This document shows, one piece after another, positions 1-12,335 of a DNA stretch of 64,000 nt. The stretch comes from Andrena cerasifolii. Taxonomy: Eukaryota > Arthropoda > Insecta > Hymenoptera > Andrenidae. The notes under the pieces are model-generated. The model was not told the DNA's origin. It ran no database searches and saw nothing but the letters and a program-made list of their open reading frames with translations. A program made the position numbers and the translations under genes. The DNA is taken from contig NC_135126.1 of the NCBI RefSeq assembly GCF_050908995.1, positions 10,230,001-10,294,000 of the forward strand. The letters run 5' to 3'. Each line of letters begins with the position of its first letter. The stretch's first letter is position 1.

Positions 1-3000
1 CATCCTATCGCAACGCGGCTCTTCGATTTTCTTCTCCCCAGGCCATCCACACCTCCCCCGACTCCACCCACCAGAGAAAAGGGTGGAAGGGTGACGGGGA
101 AAGACGAGCACAGCTTGTAGGAGAGCATTTCTCCGCGGCTAAACGTACATGGGTACGAAACGAGAGAGGCGGAGAGATGGGGGAGCGTTGCAGAGACGAG
201 GGAGTGCGCGTTGCACGGGAGAGCGTGCATACGGTACACGTTCCCAGCGAGAAATGCACCCGGGTACGTGGCGCCCTCCTCGCCAACAGGGACGATGATC
301 ATCCTCCGTACTGCTCTCGCGTCTGCAACGATCTCGGGGGCATGCTCCGCGGCTCTCTCGGATCTCGAAGAACCGGTATCTACCCACGGACAGTCATGTC
401 GGTCATTAGTGGGACTAATGTAACGCTTCGAATTCTATCGGGCCACGGCGCCGGCACGTTGCATCCACCCACTAGAAAGTCGATGAATCGTTAATAGAGG
501 ACACGCCCGATTCCAGCGTTTCCCTGGATTCCACGTATGGACCCTCTGCCCTCGACGTAGCGCAAATCGTGGAACAGTGGAATTTCATCATTCCATTCTC
601 GCGTGCTCTCTGCTTTTTTCCCGATTTTCAGTGTTCACCGTTAACGATTCGCATGGGGTGGGCCACGCATTGGAACAATCGAAGACTCGAAAGCGTAGCC
701 ACGGCTCGTTGGCCAGGCCAACCGTGTCTCGTTAGCCGTCGAGAGCTTTCGCTAGTGGTCGATCTTTTCCAGCTTGCGACAGAATTGTCGGCGGGGTGGA
801 TGGACGATAAAGGAGCATGGCAGATTGCGATCGTTCTGCAGGTTGTTATGGGTGATTAGACAAGCGTGTTTCGTTGGGTGTGCGCTCGTAACAGAGTCCT
901 GTGCTAGATTCCATGAGCCGAGAGTTCACGACGGTCAATGGGTAGAGATTACGAGTGTTACGATTGATTTCCTCCTAATTCGTCGTGGAATTCTTGGAAC
1001 ACGAGAGCCGCGCGCGGGAAGAATGCACGGAAAAGGGGAGGCCGAGGTTTAGGCGCTGCCTACGGGCTTAATAAAGTCGAGTCACGCTCCGTACCGCGAG
1101 ATCTCTAAATCGTCCTCAAACAAACCTCCGCTCGAGGCTCTGATCGTTGACCTACGATCCGTTTGTTACACATCTTGGCTTCGGCTGCTCTCCTTCTTTT
1201 CCTTCCCTCGCTCGATCGCGTGCAATCGGAGCGAGAGAGTTCGCTCGCGATGAAGATATCAAACGGATGCACGGCGGATAAAGAGGTGAAGAGGCACTCG
1301 GATCGGAAGGTTGTATAAATACCATCGACTCACGGAGGCGAGAGTGCTTCGTAAATATTGATCGTTATTCTTGCGGTTCCTCGCAGACTCCGGGGAAAAG
1401 AAAGGAGGGAAGCTAGGAAAGCCAAATCCTGGGTACACAAACGGTAGGATGCCCATTTCGGGAGCTGCGCTCCGTCCACGCGAGTTCCAGCCAACCGCTC
1501 GGTCGACCGAAACCGCAGGCATTCCGAAAGAGGCAGGTGTGTCGATTTAGTAGCAACATTCGTCGCGTTTACGGAAAACCTGCGAACGTTCTCTGCCCGT
1601 GTTTGCCCCTGCTGGGGTTCACGCTCCAACAACTTTGCACGGAGTTTGCGATCGAGTGCCTCTGATTGCTCGTCTGCTCCCCCGTGGGATCAATATTGTC
1701 ATATTTCTTTACCAAGTCGCTTTAGTAAAGCGTTATTTTATCAGGATTTTTTGGTACAGCAACTATTTAGCTGTTATTTAAAACTTGAAGATTATCCGCG
1801 AGCACAGGAAGGACTTTCAGCTACGAATAGAACAGATAGCGTAGGGTACTCGTTCGACGCGTCAAAGGTTCCCAAGAGAGGAGACTAGGAGAAATTGTAT
1901 CGTTTAGTTCACTGATCCCCAATTGACCGCACGGTACAACAGGAAATGTTCCAAAGAAACTTGGAAACGGTCGAACCATAATGAATTCTCGAGTAGCTTT
2001 GGAAAAGGGAGCCTATAGGGCAGCCAAAATCCTCTGCACACATTAGGACGAACGGCAGGAGTGCGTTTCAGTTTCTGTGCCGCTCGAGGGGTCTATTGAA
2101 CGAATTCTCGGTCGTTTGGGTAGGCAGGTGCACCGATTTAGAGATGGTAATTTCGGGAACGCGGAATACGAACGTTACGCTTCTTCTGCCAATCGTCCTG
2201 TGTCGATAATTCAGTGGAGGAGATCGGTGTAATCACCTAATGGCCCTTGACTTTAATATTCCAAGCGGGCTCGATCATTTCCCCCTTCTCTGCCAGCTGA
2301 CTCGCGCGGATCAAGAAAGTTGCAGCGTTATTAATGCATCGGTATCGATGACGTTACCGCTGCAAATAAATCACCCCGAGGCGCGGACCGATGATAAATT
2401 AATCCGTCGCTATTCCCGCGATTTATTACACGGATTTCGACGATCGACCCGGCGATAGCGGCTCTCTAGACGGCTACTTGCGATGATTTCGTTTCGCGCT
2501 GGATTCGTCACCATTCAGGATCTCCGGACATGCAAGATATATGGAAAAAGTTTCTAGTGATATAGGTCAATAGTTGACGAATAAGAGTGAATGCGAGAGT
2601 TGCACTACCGCGGTAGAACATTTGGAATTATTCCAGCAGCATTGACTTGTACTACTTGATCTACATATGTGCCTCGTAGAGTGCGTCCCTCAACCGCCTC
2701 GGAAGCTGTTCAGCTCCTTCGGAAACTGCTACAATTCCTGTTCAAACGACTCTGCTATCGAATCGCTTTTAAGTCCCCAGGAATTATCATATTTTAATAA
2801 CGCCATCCCTCCCGCGTTCATGTTCCATTCACGCGAGTAACCGCGATGGTAACCTTCGATCTTCCATTGTAAAATACTCAACGGCCATCGATCATCATTA
2901 TTCACCAAGGTTTGCCGAATTCGTAGACTCTCCGCGAGCGTGCACACGCACGTAAGTACGTGACCGCGCTCCTGTCCCCGCACCTTGGCCGTGCCCAATC

Positions 3001-4686
3001 CATTTCGCTTCATTACCGATCCGCAGGGCGAAGATCTCCGTTGACCCTGCCTTGAACTACGATTGGACACGTCGCATCGATCCTCCGCGCTCGATCTTGG
3101 GCCCCGTCGATCGTGATTCGTGACGTCAATCGGGCGCGCGAGCGCGTCATTGTGCGTCCGGCGTACCTTCGTCAATCTGGGCGCGCGAGAGCGTGGTTCC
3201 CGTTGCCGCGAACTAGGGACGATCGGAGAGATGAATCGCGATAGACGAATCGGCCGCGTTAATTGATGTTGGGGCGAAGCGAGATTGGCACCTGCGCGGC
3301 CGGGCAGATTTGGGGAAGGCTCGCGTGCGGGGATCGTGAAAGATCGCGACGATCCATTAGCCATTAGGCAACGTTCACGCGCGTCAAGGTGTCCGCTGTA
3401 ACAATGGAGCCACCTGAATAGGAATCGATTTCCACGCCTTTCTTTTATCCGTCGGGCTCCTCGGCTCTCCCGGGATTCGCCGTCTTTTTCGCATAATGCA
3501 TTAACCCCCCGCACCCCCAGCCCCCGCGTGCGCGTATTTAATTTGTAAAACGATCGGCTGTCCTTGGCGGCGAGCGTGACCACTGGCGTCGAGAACGCGA
3601 GAAGCGGAGGAAGGTGTATCGAGGAACCTCCGGAACCTTTCTTTCGTTATCAAGGAAACCCATTCGATTATGTTCGTCGTGGAGAATAAAAGGGTCGAAG
3701 AAGAGAATGCTGTAGAATGGAACGTTTTCTTGCGATTGCTAAACCTAAAGTATCCGCTAGTCAGAGTATCTACTCTCCCCGTTCTAAATACGAATTCGGA
3801 TAATGGATCGCTCAGCCGCAGGACCGTTGAAATAACGAAGATTCCGTTGTATTAATCTATCAGGGCCCAGCCATCGGAGGCAACGGATACAGTTTCTGCA
3901 GAGACAAGTATCCAGGATCCTCGGCTACGCCACTGAGCGTATCCTGGAATTCGACACACAGGCGATCTCGAGGCGCCAAGACAATGGTCCCTCCCCTCAT
4001 CCCTCATTGTTTCGGCCACGTCTGGAATCTTAAAAGACTATCCATTATTATAGTCCCATCGACAGAGACGCCCGATCCTCTTGTCCGTCCCTATCTAATG
4101 ATCGTGGGGAGGAGGGGCATTCGTACGTTGAATCGAAGGCACCCCGAAAGATCTCCCAAAAATCCTGTCGGACAAACCAACTGGAGGATCCTCCTTTCCA
4201 CAGGCCAGCGGGTGTCCACCTTTAACTCGCGTTATTACGCGGCTGAATAGTCGACAAATTGTGCCCGCGGCTAGTGCGCGAGCACCCGCGACCGCGCGCG
4301 CGAGTACTGTGAGCGAGGGGGCCCTTTGGGACGCCTTTTCAGGAGTCCTCGCGACGGTACACGGGGTTCGAGGACGACGGTGGATTCCACGGGAATCGAA
4401 CCGGGCATAATGCGGCGAACGTACGTGTGCGGGCTGCATAATCCACGGTAAAACGCGCCGCCTGGCCACGGAGCATAATGCCCCCGGCCACCGTAGGTGT
4501 ACCATATTGCCAGAGGAGGGGGCAGGCTGGGCGAAGGTGCTGGACTGCACTTTATCTAGACTCGCACGCATCTATTTGTATCTACGTTTATACACGCTCG
4601 CCCGGATGCGTGTATATATAGCGGGACGGTGGGAAGGGATGAAAGGGACAGAAAGAACACGACTGAGGGTGAAGGGGGAAATGGAT
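1..4686. other. gene-free GC-rich DNA
   Basis: No recognisable exon, RNA gene or mobile element was found. The sequence is CG-dense with short A/T-rich patches. The longest open frame of the whole window lies here on the minus strand (2729-3583, 211 codons if counted from the first ATG at 3364), but its translation is Arg/Ser-rich, shows no domain and is probably a compositional artefact. A tRNA-like fragment on the minus strand near 4383-4450 was examined and rejected. Confidence 0.6.
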
Positions 4687-4722
4687 AGAGAGAGAGAGAG
4701 AGAGAGAAAGAGAGGGAGCGAA

Positions 4723-4755
<33 letters not shown>
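4687..4755. repeat. (GA)n microsatellite
   Basis: An almost uninterrupted GA dinucleotide tract of about 70 bp, broken by a few A or G insertions (gaaag, gggagcg). Polypurine GA tracts are known binding sites for GAGA-type factors in insects. Whether this one is used cannot be judged from sequence. Confidence 0.97.
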
Positions 4756-6194
4756 TGGACAGAAAGGAGGCACACAATGGCAAATGGTATTCTATTATTC
4801 CAGATGGGCATCGAGGTATCTCCCTCGCTCTACGGCGGCTCGCGAGGTCTTCGTGGAATGCAGCTATGAAATCATTCTCCAATATCTCACCGCAGGATCC
4901 TCTGTTTCCCTTCCACGGCTCCTTTTCTCCGCGACCAGCAACCACTGTCATCGGTAAGTAAACCCTGTACACAACGTCCATCCCCTTTCGATTCTATTAC
5001 GTCCCCGACCGCCACGGCCATTCATCATCCGCCGGGTTTAATAATCCTCTTTCGGCCGTGGTGCATATTAATCGGGTGTTCGACTGCGTACGCGTGTCAC
5101 GGGGAATCGATCCTCGGGATTGATAACGGGGAAGGGTAGCCGTCGCGACGACGCGCAGCTGGAAAGCCCGCATGCTCCGGAGGAGAGATTTTTATAATCG
5201 TGTTGTAGCACATTTCCTGCAGTTGTCTTCGATCTCTCTTACTCGAATACGAATTCAATTCGTGAGGTAGGTACCCGACGCGTTAAGTAGATTTCGTTTC
5301 GGCGCGACGCGAAGAATCATGGGCGCTCATTTTTTCAACCCCCTGGAACACTCGCGGGTATATTTAAGATCCCGTCGCGGTACGTTGCTCCTCTCCTCGC
5401 CTCCTCCCCCGCTGCCTCTCTGCTGTTAGGAGGGAATAAGAAATTGCGGGCAATGATTCGGAACAGGTCCCCTTGTCCTGCCCCCTCTCGCAGACGTTTT
5501 TTCGTGGCTGGCCGTTTGTTCGCTCCGTTACTTCGCGCGCCTGCACAGGAAATATGCGGCCCATGTAGCGAACGCCTGTCGGGGAGAGGCGGATCCTACG
5601 CTCGTTTGTAACGCAACATTTATGCTTTCGATCCTGCGAACTTTGACAGATACGCGAGTAACGCGGCTTACGATTTCGTACGTCTTCTCAGGCGATGACA
5701 TTGTCCCTTTTTCGATCTGGCTCTGTTTAGTTGCGTCTACTTGAGGATGAGTTCCGAGTAGTATATAGTAGAATTACATTTCCAGTTGCTGGGTAAAACG
5801 TACTTCGAATAAAGATATAATATTCAAGACGATTCATTAAACAGGACTATATTCCGAGCACTGTTGGAAGACAGTTTTAGAGACAGCCCAAGATAGCTCC
5901 GTGCTTAAATCGCTTCAGCACGAGCTGGCTCGGAATTACGAATGTTTGGCATTCTGGGATTTACCCCAGGATTTCCAAGAGAGCACGGATTTTAGAGGGA
6001 CTCGTAATTTAAGGGACTCGTAATTTATAGGTAGATAGATGTTGGATCAATTTGTACTCTGAATTTCCGGGTCTCTCTTAAGACGGAAATATTCCAGTTT
6101 CTTCCACTGGCTTTTCCTCTTCTCCCCACATTAAATTGTATGAAAGTAATCAACTGTAAGGAACCTTGAAATCAGCGATGTGCAAGATCTTTAT
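4756..6194. other. gene-free stretch with minor repeats
   Basis: No gene is recognised. A good splice-donor-like string (TCG followed by GTAAGTA) is at 4954-4960 but has no supported exon before it. The part after about 5740 turns A/T-rich and leads into the MITE at 6195. A short tandem duplication lies at 5997-6028. Confidence 0.55.
5997..6028. repeat. 2 x 16 bp tandem duplication
   Basis: The string GGGACTCGTAATTTA occurs twice with a period of 16 bp (starts at 5997 and 6013). It is a small local duplication with no evident function. Confidence 0.9.
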
Positions 6195-6459
6195 TTAACC
6201 CTGATACGTCCCTCGCGTCAATTTTACAATTTCCCCGTAATAAATTATACTGTTCAAGTATGTCAACCTGTTGTAACAACCAGTGTGTCCTGCATATCGC
6301 TTTACTTTATGCGAAAGTTGTGAAAAATGTAAGTAGTAACTGTTGACTCATCAGTTTGAATGAAAAGATATTAAAAGATAACTGTTTACCTTGTCATTTC
6401 ATGGATCTTTTACGACTCTGTTAATTTGACGCAGAGGGACAGATTCAGACGAGGGTTAA
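6195..6459. mobile_element. piggyBac-like MITE with TTAA target duplication
   Basis: A short element of about 257 bp bounded by TTAA at 6195-6198 and again at 6456-6459. The left end reads TTAACCCT, then a spacer, then GTCCCTCGCGTCAA. The right end read in reverse is TTAACCCT, a slightly longer spacer, then GTCCCTCTGCGTCAA. The termini are therefore imperfect inverted repeats of about 30 bp. TTAA duplication followed by CCC/CCCT is the signature of the piggyBac superfamily. The interior is A/T-rich and has no open frame, so it is non-autonomous. The superfamily call rests on ends only. No autonomous relative is visible in the window. Confidence 0.72.
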
Positions 6460-9400
6460 ATCAAATTTCGCGTAACGAATAGAAATTAAAAAAATGATTT
6501 GTCACTCGTTCTTTAATCCGAATTGATTGTACTCGACACACGACGAATAGTTTTTTTATCTTTTATTCGTTTACTCGGAATTATATTTAAATAAAAATCT
6601 TGCCCATCTCTGCTTGAAATCTACTTCGAGCATGACGAAGTTATCCCCGTAAGTGTCGTAGACGAAGATACGGGGGAAGAACAATTAGGATTCGTGTCGT
6701 GCCGAACAGATAGAGGTAGGCACCGTGATAACCGTGTAAGCATCAACCCCCATGGGGAGCGATGTGATCGCGATATTGACAATTCCATTCTCGCGTCTGC
6801 ATTATTCTCAAACAACAGTGATCGAGGTTCATCATCGAGCAGCTGAAGCGATTCAGCCCGTATAAAGACGGTTCCCTAATGGTTCGACTCTATTGCACGC
6901 GAGGAGTATCATTCGGCTCGCGCGCGACAGGTGTGCATCGCCTCGAACGCGAGAGAGTTCGGTAGCTTTCTCGCAGGCGGCGATTCTATGCGCAATTTCA
7001 CCTGTCGCCAATGCTGCTGGCTGCTCTTCCAGTTACGTACGCGTGAGTTCGCTCCGCAACGTTTAATCGTCTGCTTGCCTGTCGATTAATCGAACCACGC
7101 GTGCCATTCGCACGAGCAAGCGCCAGCGTACATCAGAAATCAAAGACCCACCTATTCTTCCATTCTGCTTCGCCTCTATAATTCAATTAGCATCCTGAAT
7201 GTACCCACTAATTGCAAGTAGCAGGTACCTAGTTTACACATCTTCGGAACAACCACCGAAATGAGAATTACGTCACGAGTAGCGGTGAACACGACGCGCG
7301 ACAAGATTTACAGCCGCCTCGCTGCCATTTCGGGCACTCGGACGACCGCCCCGTAAGGGGTTAAAAGCGATTACGTTAATTGTCCCCGGGGCAATTACCC
7401 GCGTACGCGCAACGCGGAAAGAAACGCTCTGGCCGAATCGTCTTTTCCCTTTTCCTTGTGCGCCCGGCCGCACGCACCATCTGCCCCTTTTTAGGGTGGC
7501 CGTCCAGGCTCGCGTCGACGCGCCGCCACGACCTATACGAGGACTTCGATCGCGAAGATAGCGATCGGGAATTCGCGGTGTCGAGCCTTCCGCGTTCGGG
7601 ATTCCATAAAGAGCAACGAGCGTGCACCGTGCCTAATGTCGGCCGCGCCACGAACCGACATGCTTCGTTCTCCAAGCGCAGCGTCTCCGCGTGCCCACGC
7701 GCGGAGCACGGCCAGCCGATTTAGCCTTAATTAGCTTAGCCCCGTGAGCTTAAATGAACCCGAGAGCCAACCTCCGAGCGGCGTGTACGTGTGTAGGACA
7801 CGTCGCCGTCGCGGCGCAGTCGGCGTTGTCCCATGTAATGGCGTAATGCCCGACCGACCGCGCAGAAAATATCGAACACTTTCTCCCGCGGCCGGCGAGT
7901 ATCGATAATGCCTCGATTTATTGGCCGGTGTTTAGCCGGTGGCCCAGATTCTTCCGTCCCAAGAGAGGGCCCGAGCGGAGTCGCCCGCCGCTGCACAATG
8001 CGAATTAGCTTCGCACGTTAATAGTCCCCGCATAAAGCGTGGGCGTGGTAATAAGTAAGGTTTATGCCTTCTTTCGGCTATAAACTTGATCGATAAAGCT
8101 AAAAACTACACGGGCTCGGTATGCACCTTCCTTTTTTCCCTTTCCATTCTTTTCCCGGCCGATTCATAATAGCCGGCTCTGTCGGACGCCCGATATTTAT
8201 CTTCTTCCGCTTCGTGAGCGGTCTCCTTCCCTCCTGGGAATGTGTACGCGCTGTGTTAATGTCCTGCACAGCTCGTGCACCGAGGGGCCCGTGGGGCTGT
8301 GCGAGGGAATCGATTGTATCTCAGATTCGTCGTAGAAGCTGTGAATGAATCAATCTCTCTATGGATTTCGGAAATGAAGACGACCCAGATATGGGGGCTT
8401 CTCGCACGGAAACTGCAGATAGAAAGGCTCCGAATGGGAATACGGTGGATTTAATAATATCTTCTAATTTGGAGACCGATATCTGTCCACTGTCCACAAA
8501 CCCGATTTTCTCCGACCACAGTTACCGGGAATAATATCGACGTATTAATGATGAATTTCAGTGGAATTACTACATGGATTAAATTTCCAAAGAACAGCCT
8601 GAAATAATTAACGATCTTCTGATAGCGATCACGCTACTAAATCGAATAAACTACGGCTAAATTGCGCTAATTTGGTCTATATGAGCCGTGAGTGTATAAA
8701 TTAACACGTCAACATCGACAGACATTACATCGTTTAATTACAGACGAACTCCGCGAATAATTCAGCGTGTAATAACAGCGATATCCAATTGCCCCGCTAT
8801 TGTTAAATTAATTACATCGGTATAAGCCGACCTCAACGAGGCACAGAGTTTCGCGGTGACACGCAAATTGTAATGTTTGAAAATGTTTGGACGGGAGGAC
8901 GCGCCGGTAAATCGTATGCGACGAAGCAGCGTGAGTGCGCGGATGCATTCTGGGGAGGGGGAGCAATAAAATCGATCCAATGAATTTGTTTCGACCATTA
9001 AATTGCCGAAGAACTGCATCATTATGAATTTTATGGACCCGTGCCAGCTGCTGGGCCGGCCATACGCGCGCTTGATGAACTAGAAAGCAATTATCCCGAC
9101 TCATTATTGCCGGTGCCAGAAAAACAACACGCGCTTGCATGTGCATCCAGAACCAGCGGCCCCAGCGCCGCGTCATCCGCGGAACATGTCTCGTTCGTAG
9201 GAAAATTTATGCAATTCAATGGAGATCAGGGAGCGCCGCCGCAAAATAGGGGAAATAATAACGTCCGCGGCGTCGCTCAGAATTGTGATGGAAGAACTAA
9301 AAATTCTAGCAGCCACGCGTCCACCGCCGCGGCCCGAATGAATTTTCCACGGACCGGTACGCTCTCGCGCACAGGCGCAACCCTCCCCGTATCCCCGAAA

Positions 9401-12270
9401 CGCAGGGCGCCGCGGAACATTCTGATTTAAGTAGCGAAAAAGTTGGCCGGCGGTAAAGCGGCTACGTGATCCGCATTTGCCAGCAGGCGTCTCGCTAGAC
9501 CCCGTGAGAAGCACTCGCGGCGGGAATCGCGTTGAAAGTTGCCGGATTTTTCGTCGCCGTTAACCGGCCGCGGTGAAATACGAGCGAAATATTATAAATG
9601 TGCGCGCCCGTCGGTCTCGTAAAACAACGACTCACTTTACGGGCGTATCGCTATTTATCTGGCGAATTTATCTCCTCCACTTTCCGTCAGCGTAATAACG
9701 CGGATAATTTATGCGCCGCGAGGTGCGAGTTATATAAGAAACAAACCGCGGCGATATTTCAATTCCGGCTTTTATTTTCGTGGGGGCTCCCGTCGATGCG
9801 TTTCGCCGGGGCCCGGCCGTCGACGTGGAAACGGCTCCCCTCGCCCGGTCACCCTCTTAAAAATCGTAATCCACCTGCGAAACGATTCGCGTTATTTTAT
9901 CATAAACGCCCCGCGACGAAAATCAGCTCGCGGTAGCAACCGGTTCGGCGCGTCCGCTCCGCGCCCTGCGTCGTAAACGTCCCGTGGAACAGCCGAAACG
10001 CGGCCGGAGTTAACGCGCTGTCAACGACGCCGGTGATCGTTTCGCGTCGTTCTGTTCGCGCCGGCGAAATTCTTACTCCTTTTACGAGAAACACGGCCCG
10101 CGCCTACTTACCACTCTTACGTAAAGCTGTCCGACTTGTCATCGGGCCGGATGCCTGGCGGCCCGGTCCAATTGGCTTTACGACGCAGCTTGGTCCTTGG
10201 GAGACGGTGGGATCGCTTTAAATCGACGTTTCCCCATTTAAACTGCACCTTCTCTCGATCGATGGGAGGGTGTCGGCTTGTTAGAGGGCGCTGACGAATT
10301 TCATTCCAATATACCCGTCTCTGGGGAATTTCTTTCACTTTGCACACCGGTGGAATGGCGCAAGTATCGTTCACTTGCCAGCCGAATTGTTATTCACGGT
10401 ACGAGGAGCGCACTCGACATCGCTGGAGAGACTAAAGTGGCTTAAACGTCTCTGGAAACGATGGGCCGCGACGTCGATGACTGGGTGATGAAACGCAATC
10501 GATTTCACGTCACGTGCGAGAGAATCGTCGCGAAGACAAGAAGGAGGTGTTAGCCCGCGGTCAGGGCCGCGCGCATTCCAATGGCCGGTCGAATAATCGC
10601 GAAGGACACGGGCCACGGTTAGCGAATCGGTGATTTGCTTTCGGTGTAAAATTCGCGATTCTCCGCGCGTCCGCTGGGAACACAGGCCGGAGACAAACCG
10701 AACGTGTTCACGGATACGGAGACGCGGCGAAGACCGACGACCCTCGTTCAAGGGTCGCTCGTTTCTTCGGGATTGGGTATTTCGAATTTGCTGCACGGTT
10801 AATCCTGAACGTCACTGACGGGGCACGTAGCGACCGTCGAAGGAATTCCGTGCTTTCAATCTCGGCAAGCGAAAGTGGGCTCCCCACCGTTTTGACGCGA
10901 CAGTGGGCAAATGATTTTTACATAATGCAGAGGTGAGGTTTCTCTGGGGATTGCGTAAACTGCAAGGTGCGAACGCTTGTTGTAATTAAGATTCGGTTGA
11001 CAGAAATGTGGAGCAGTGCTGGAAAAGAAACTTATGCCAAGGAGTTGCATCATTGGATAAAGCAAAGATCTCCCGTCGACCCGGGTCCTACGAACTGGAC
11101 AGCGGATCTCGCGGCTCGGTGACAAACCACCCCTTCGTATACAATTCCGCGCAGGAGTACGATTCTCGGTGTAACGTTAACAGCGAGAAGAAGCGAGTGT
11201 CTTCTGATGAATACCCATGAGTAGCCTATTACAGAGCAAAAAGTTGCAGAAGATCTCGGGATTCGCGCAAACGATCCAGCGGCACGGCGGAGCAATCAAT
11301 AAATTAACCGTTGCGGTGACGCGCGGCGGTCGCGGCGTAAAACGAGAGGAGGCAGCGTATAACGATAACAAGGTGGCGGACAAAGAAGAACCTTGGTAAA
11401 CCTGTCCGACCCTTTTTACCCCAGATTCCCGGGGTTCATGAGACGGTGCACGCAAAGTCGACGGAATTTATGCATCGACGGCAAAAACCTCCACCCGTTC
11501 CCGCTGCTTCCCTCTCATTCTCTCCGCCTCGTTTCGTTATAAGCCCCCCCTCGTCACGCGCGCCCGCAGGAAATCGTAGCAGATGTATTTTCCTCGTTCC
11601 TGGAAGTCGAAGAGGCTGAGCCCGCGGAAAGCAGACGCGAGCCTTCGCGTGCTTCGCTCTCCTCGCTCGCCCCTGACGAGAGAGGATTGCGCAACGAGGT
11701 CAACCTCTCTCGGAGCGCCCGGTCGGGTTCACGATGCTTAAGAGCAGCCGAAGAAGGAGGAACAGGGCGCAGAGGCGAACTCGGCCTCCGCTCGGCAGAA
11801 CGCGTCGCCGCTTGATTGTCGCTGTTAATGCCAATAGGAAATGACTCACTCCTTAACGCCGCAATGATATCACGCTCCGGTCGTTGCGACTCGCGGAGGA
11901 GAAGGAGCGTGAGCGCGCGAGCTCGTACCGGAGATCGTGATTCGATACGCGGGGGATGTCGACCGAGTCACTTTCTATCCGTGTACGTACACAAGTATGC
12001 ATGTACCTCGGGGTTGGCTGCTGTGGAATAGGTATCGTTCTAGGGGGATGCTATCGTTTTCCTTCCTTTCCTTCCCCGCGCGACCTCTTTACAAGGCCAC
12101 TTCAAAGCAGCCACTCACAATTTCCACTCTGGCGATCAGCTGCTTCGCTCAGCTCGTCGCTAGCGTTTATTAAATCACTCTCTTAATCCGTAATTCCTAA
12201 TACACGCCGAGAAGCATTTACCAAGCCGCTCCATTGTCATTCAGAAGGAAAGGTGGAATGTCTGAGGCGA
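6460..12270. other. gene-free mosaic of GC-rich and A/T-rich DNA
   Basis: No recognisable exon or RNA gene. CG-rich sequence (for example 7300-8000 and 9040-10800) alternates with A/T-richer stretches (6460-6620, 8400-8800). A TATAAAGA string at 6858-6866 could be a core promoter element but has no convincing initiator or exon downstream. Open frames here are short and show no family resemblance. Confidence 0.55.
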
Positions 12271-12335
12271 CAGAGGGAACAGAGCCTTCGTAGGCAGCCA
12301 GGGAACAGAGCGTTCATAGCCAGCCCAGGGAAAAG
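12271..12335. repeat. degenerate tandem repeat, about 27-bp unit
   Basis: Roughly two and a half imperfect copies of a unit built around CAGGGAACAGAGC followed by a TTCRTAGSCAG-like segment, beginning near 12271, 12298 and 12323. Copies differ by several substitutions, so the array is old. Confidence 0.6.

Noticed and set aside
4383..4450. tRNA-like fragment on the minus strand (GGTTCGATTCC plus pairing TGGATT/AATCCA ends)
   Set aside because: Only about 65 nt long, the T-stem pairs at just three of five positions, and no proper D-arm or anticodon stem can be drawn.
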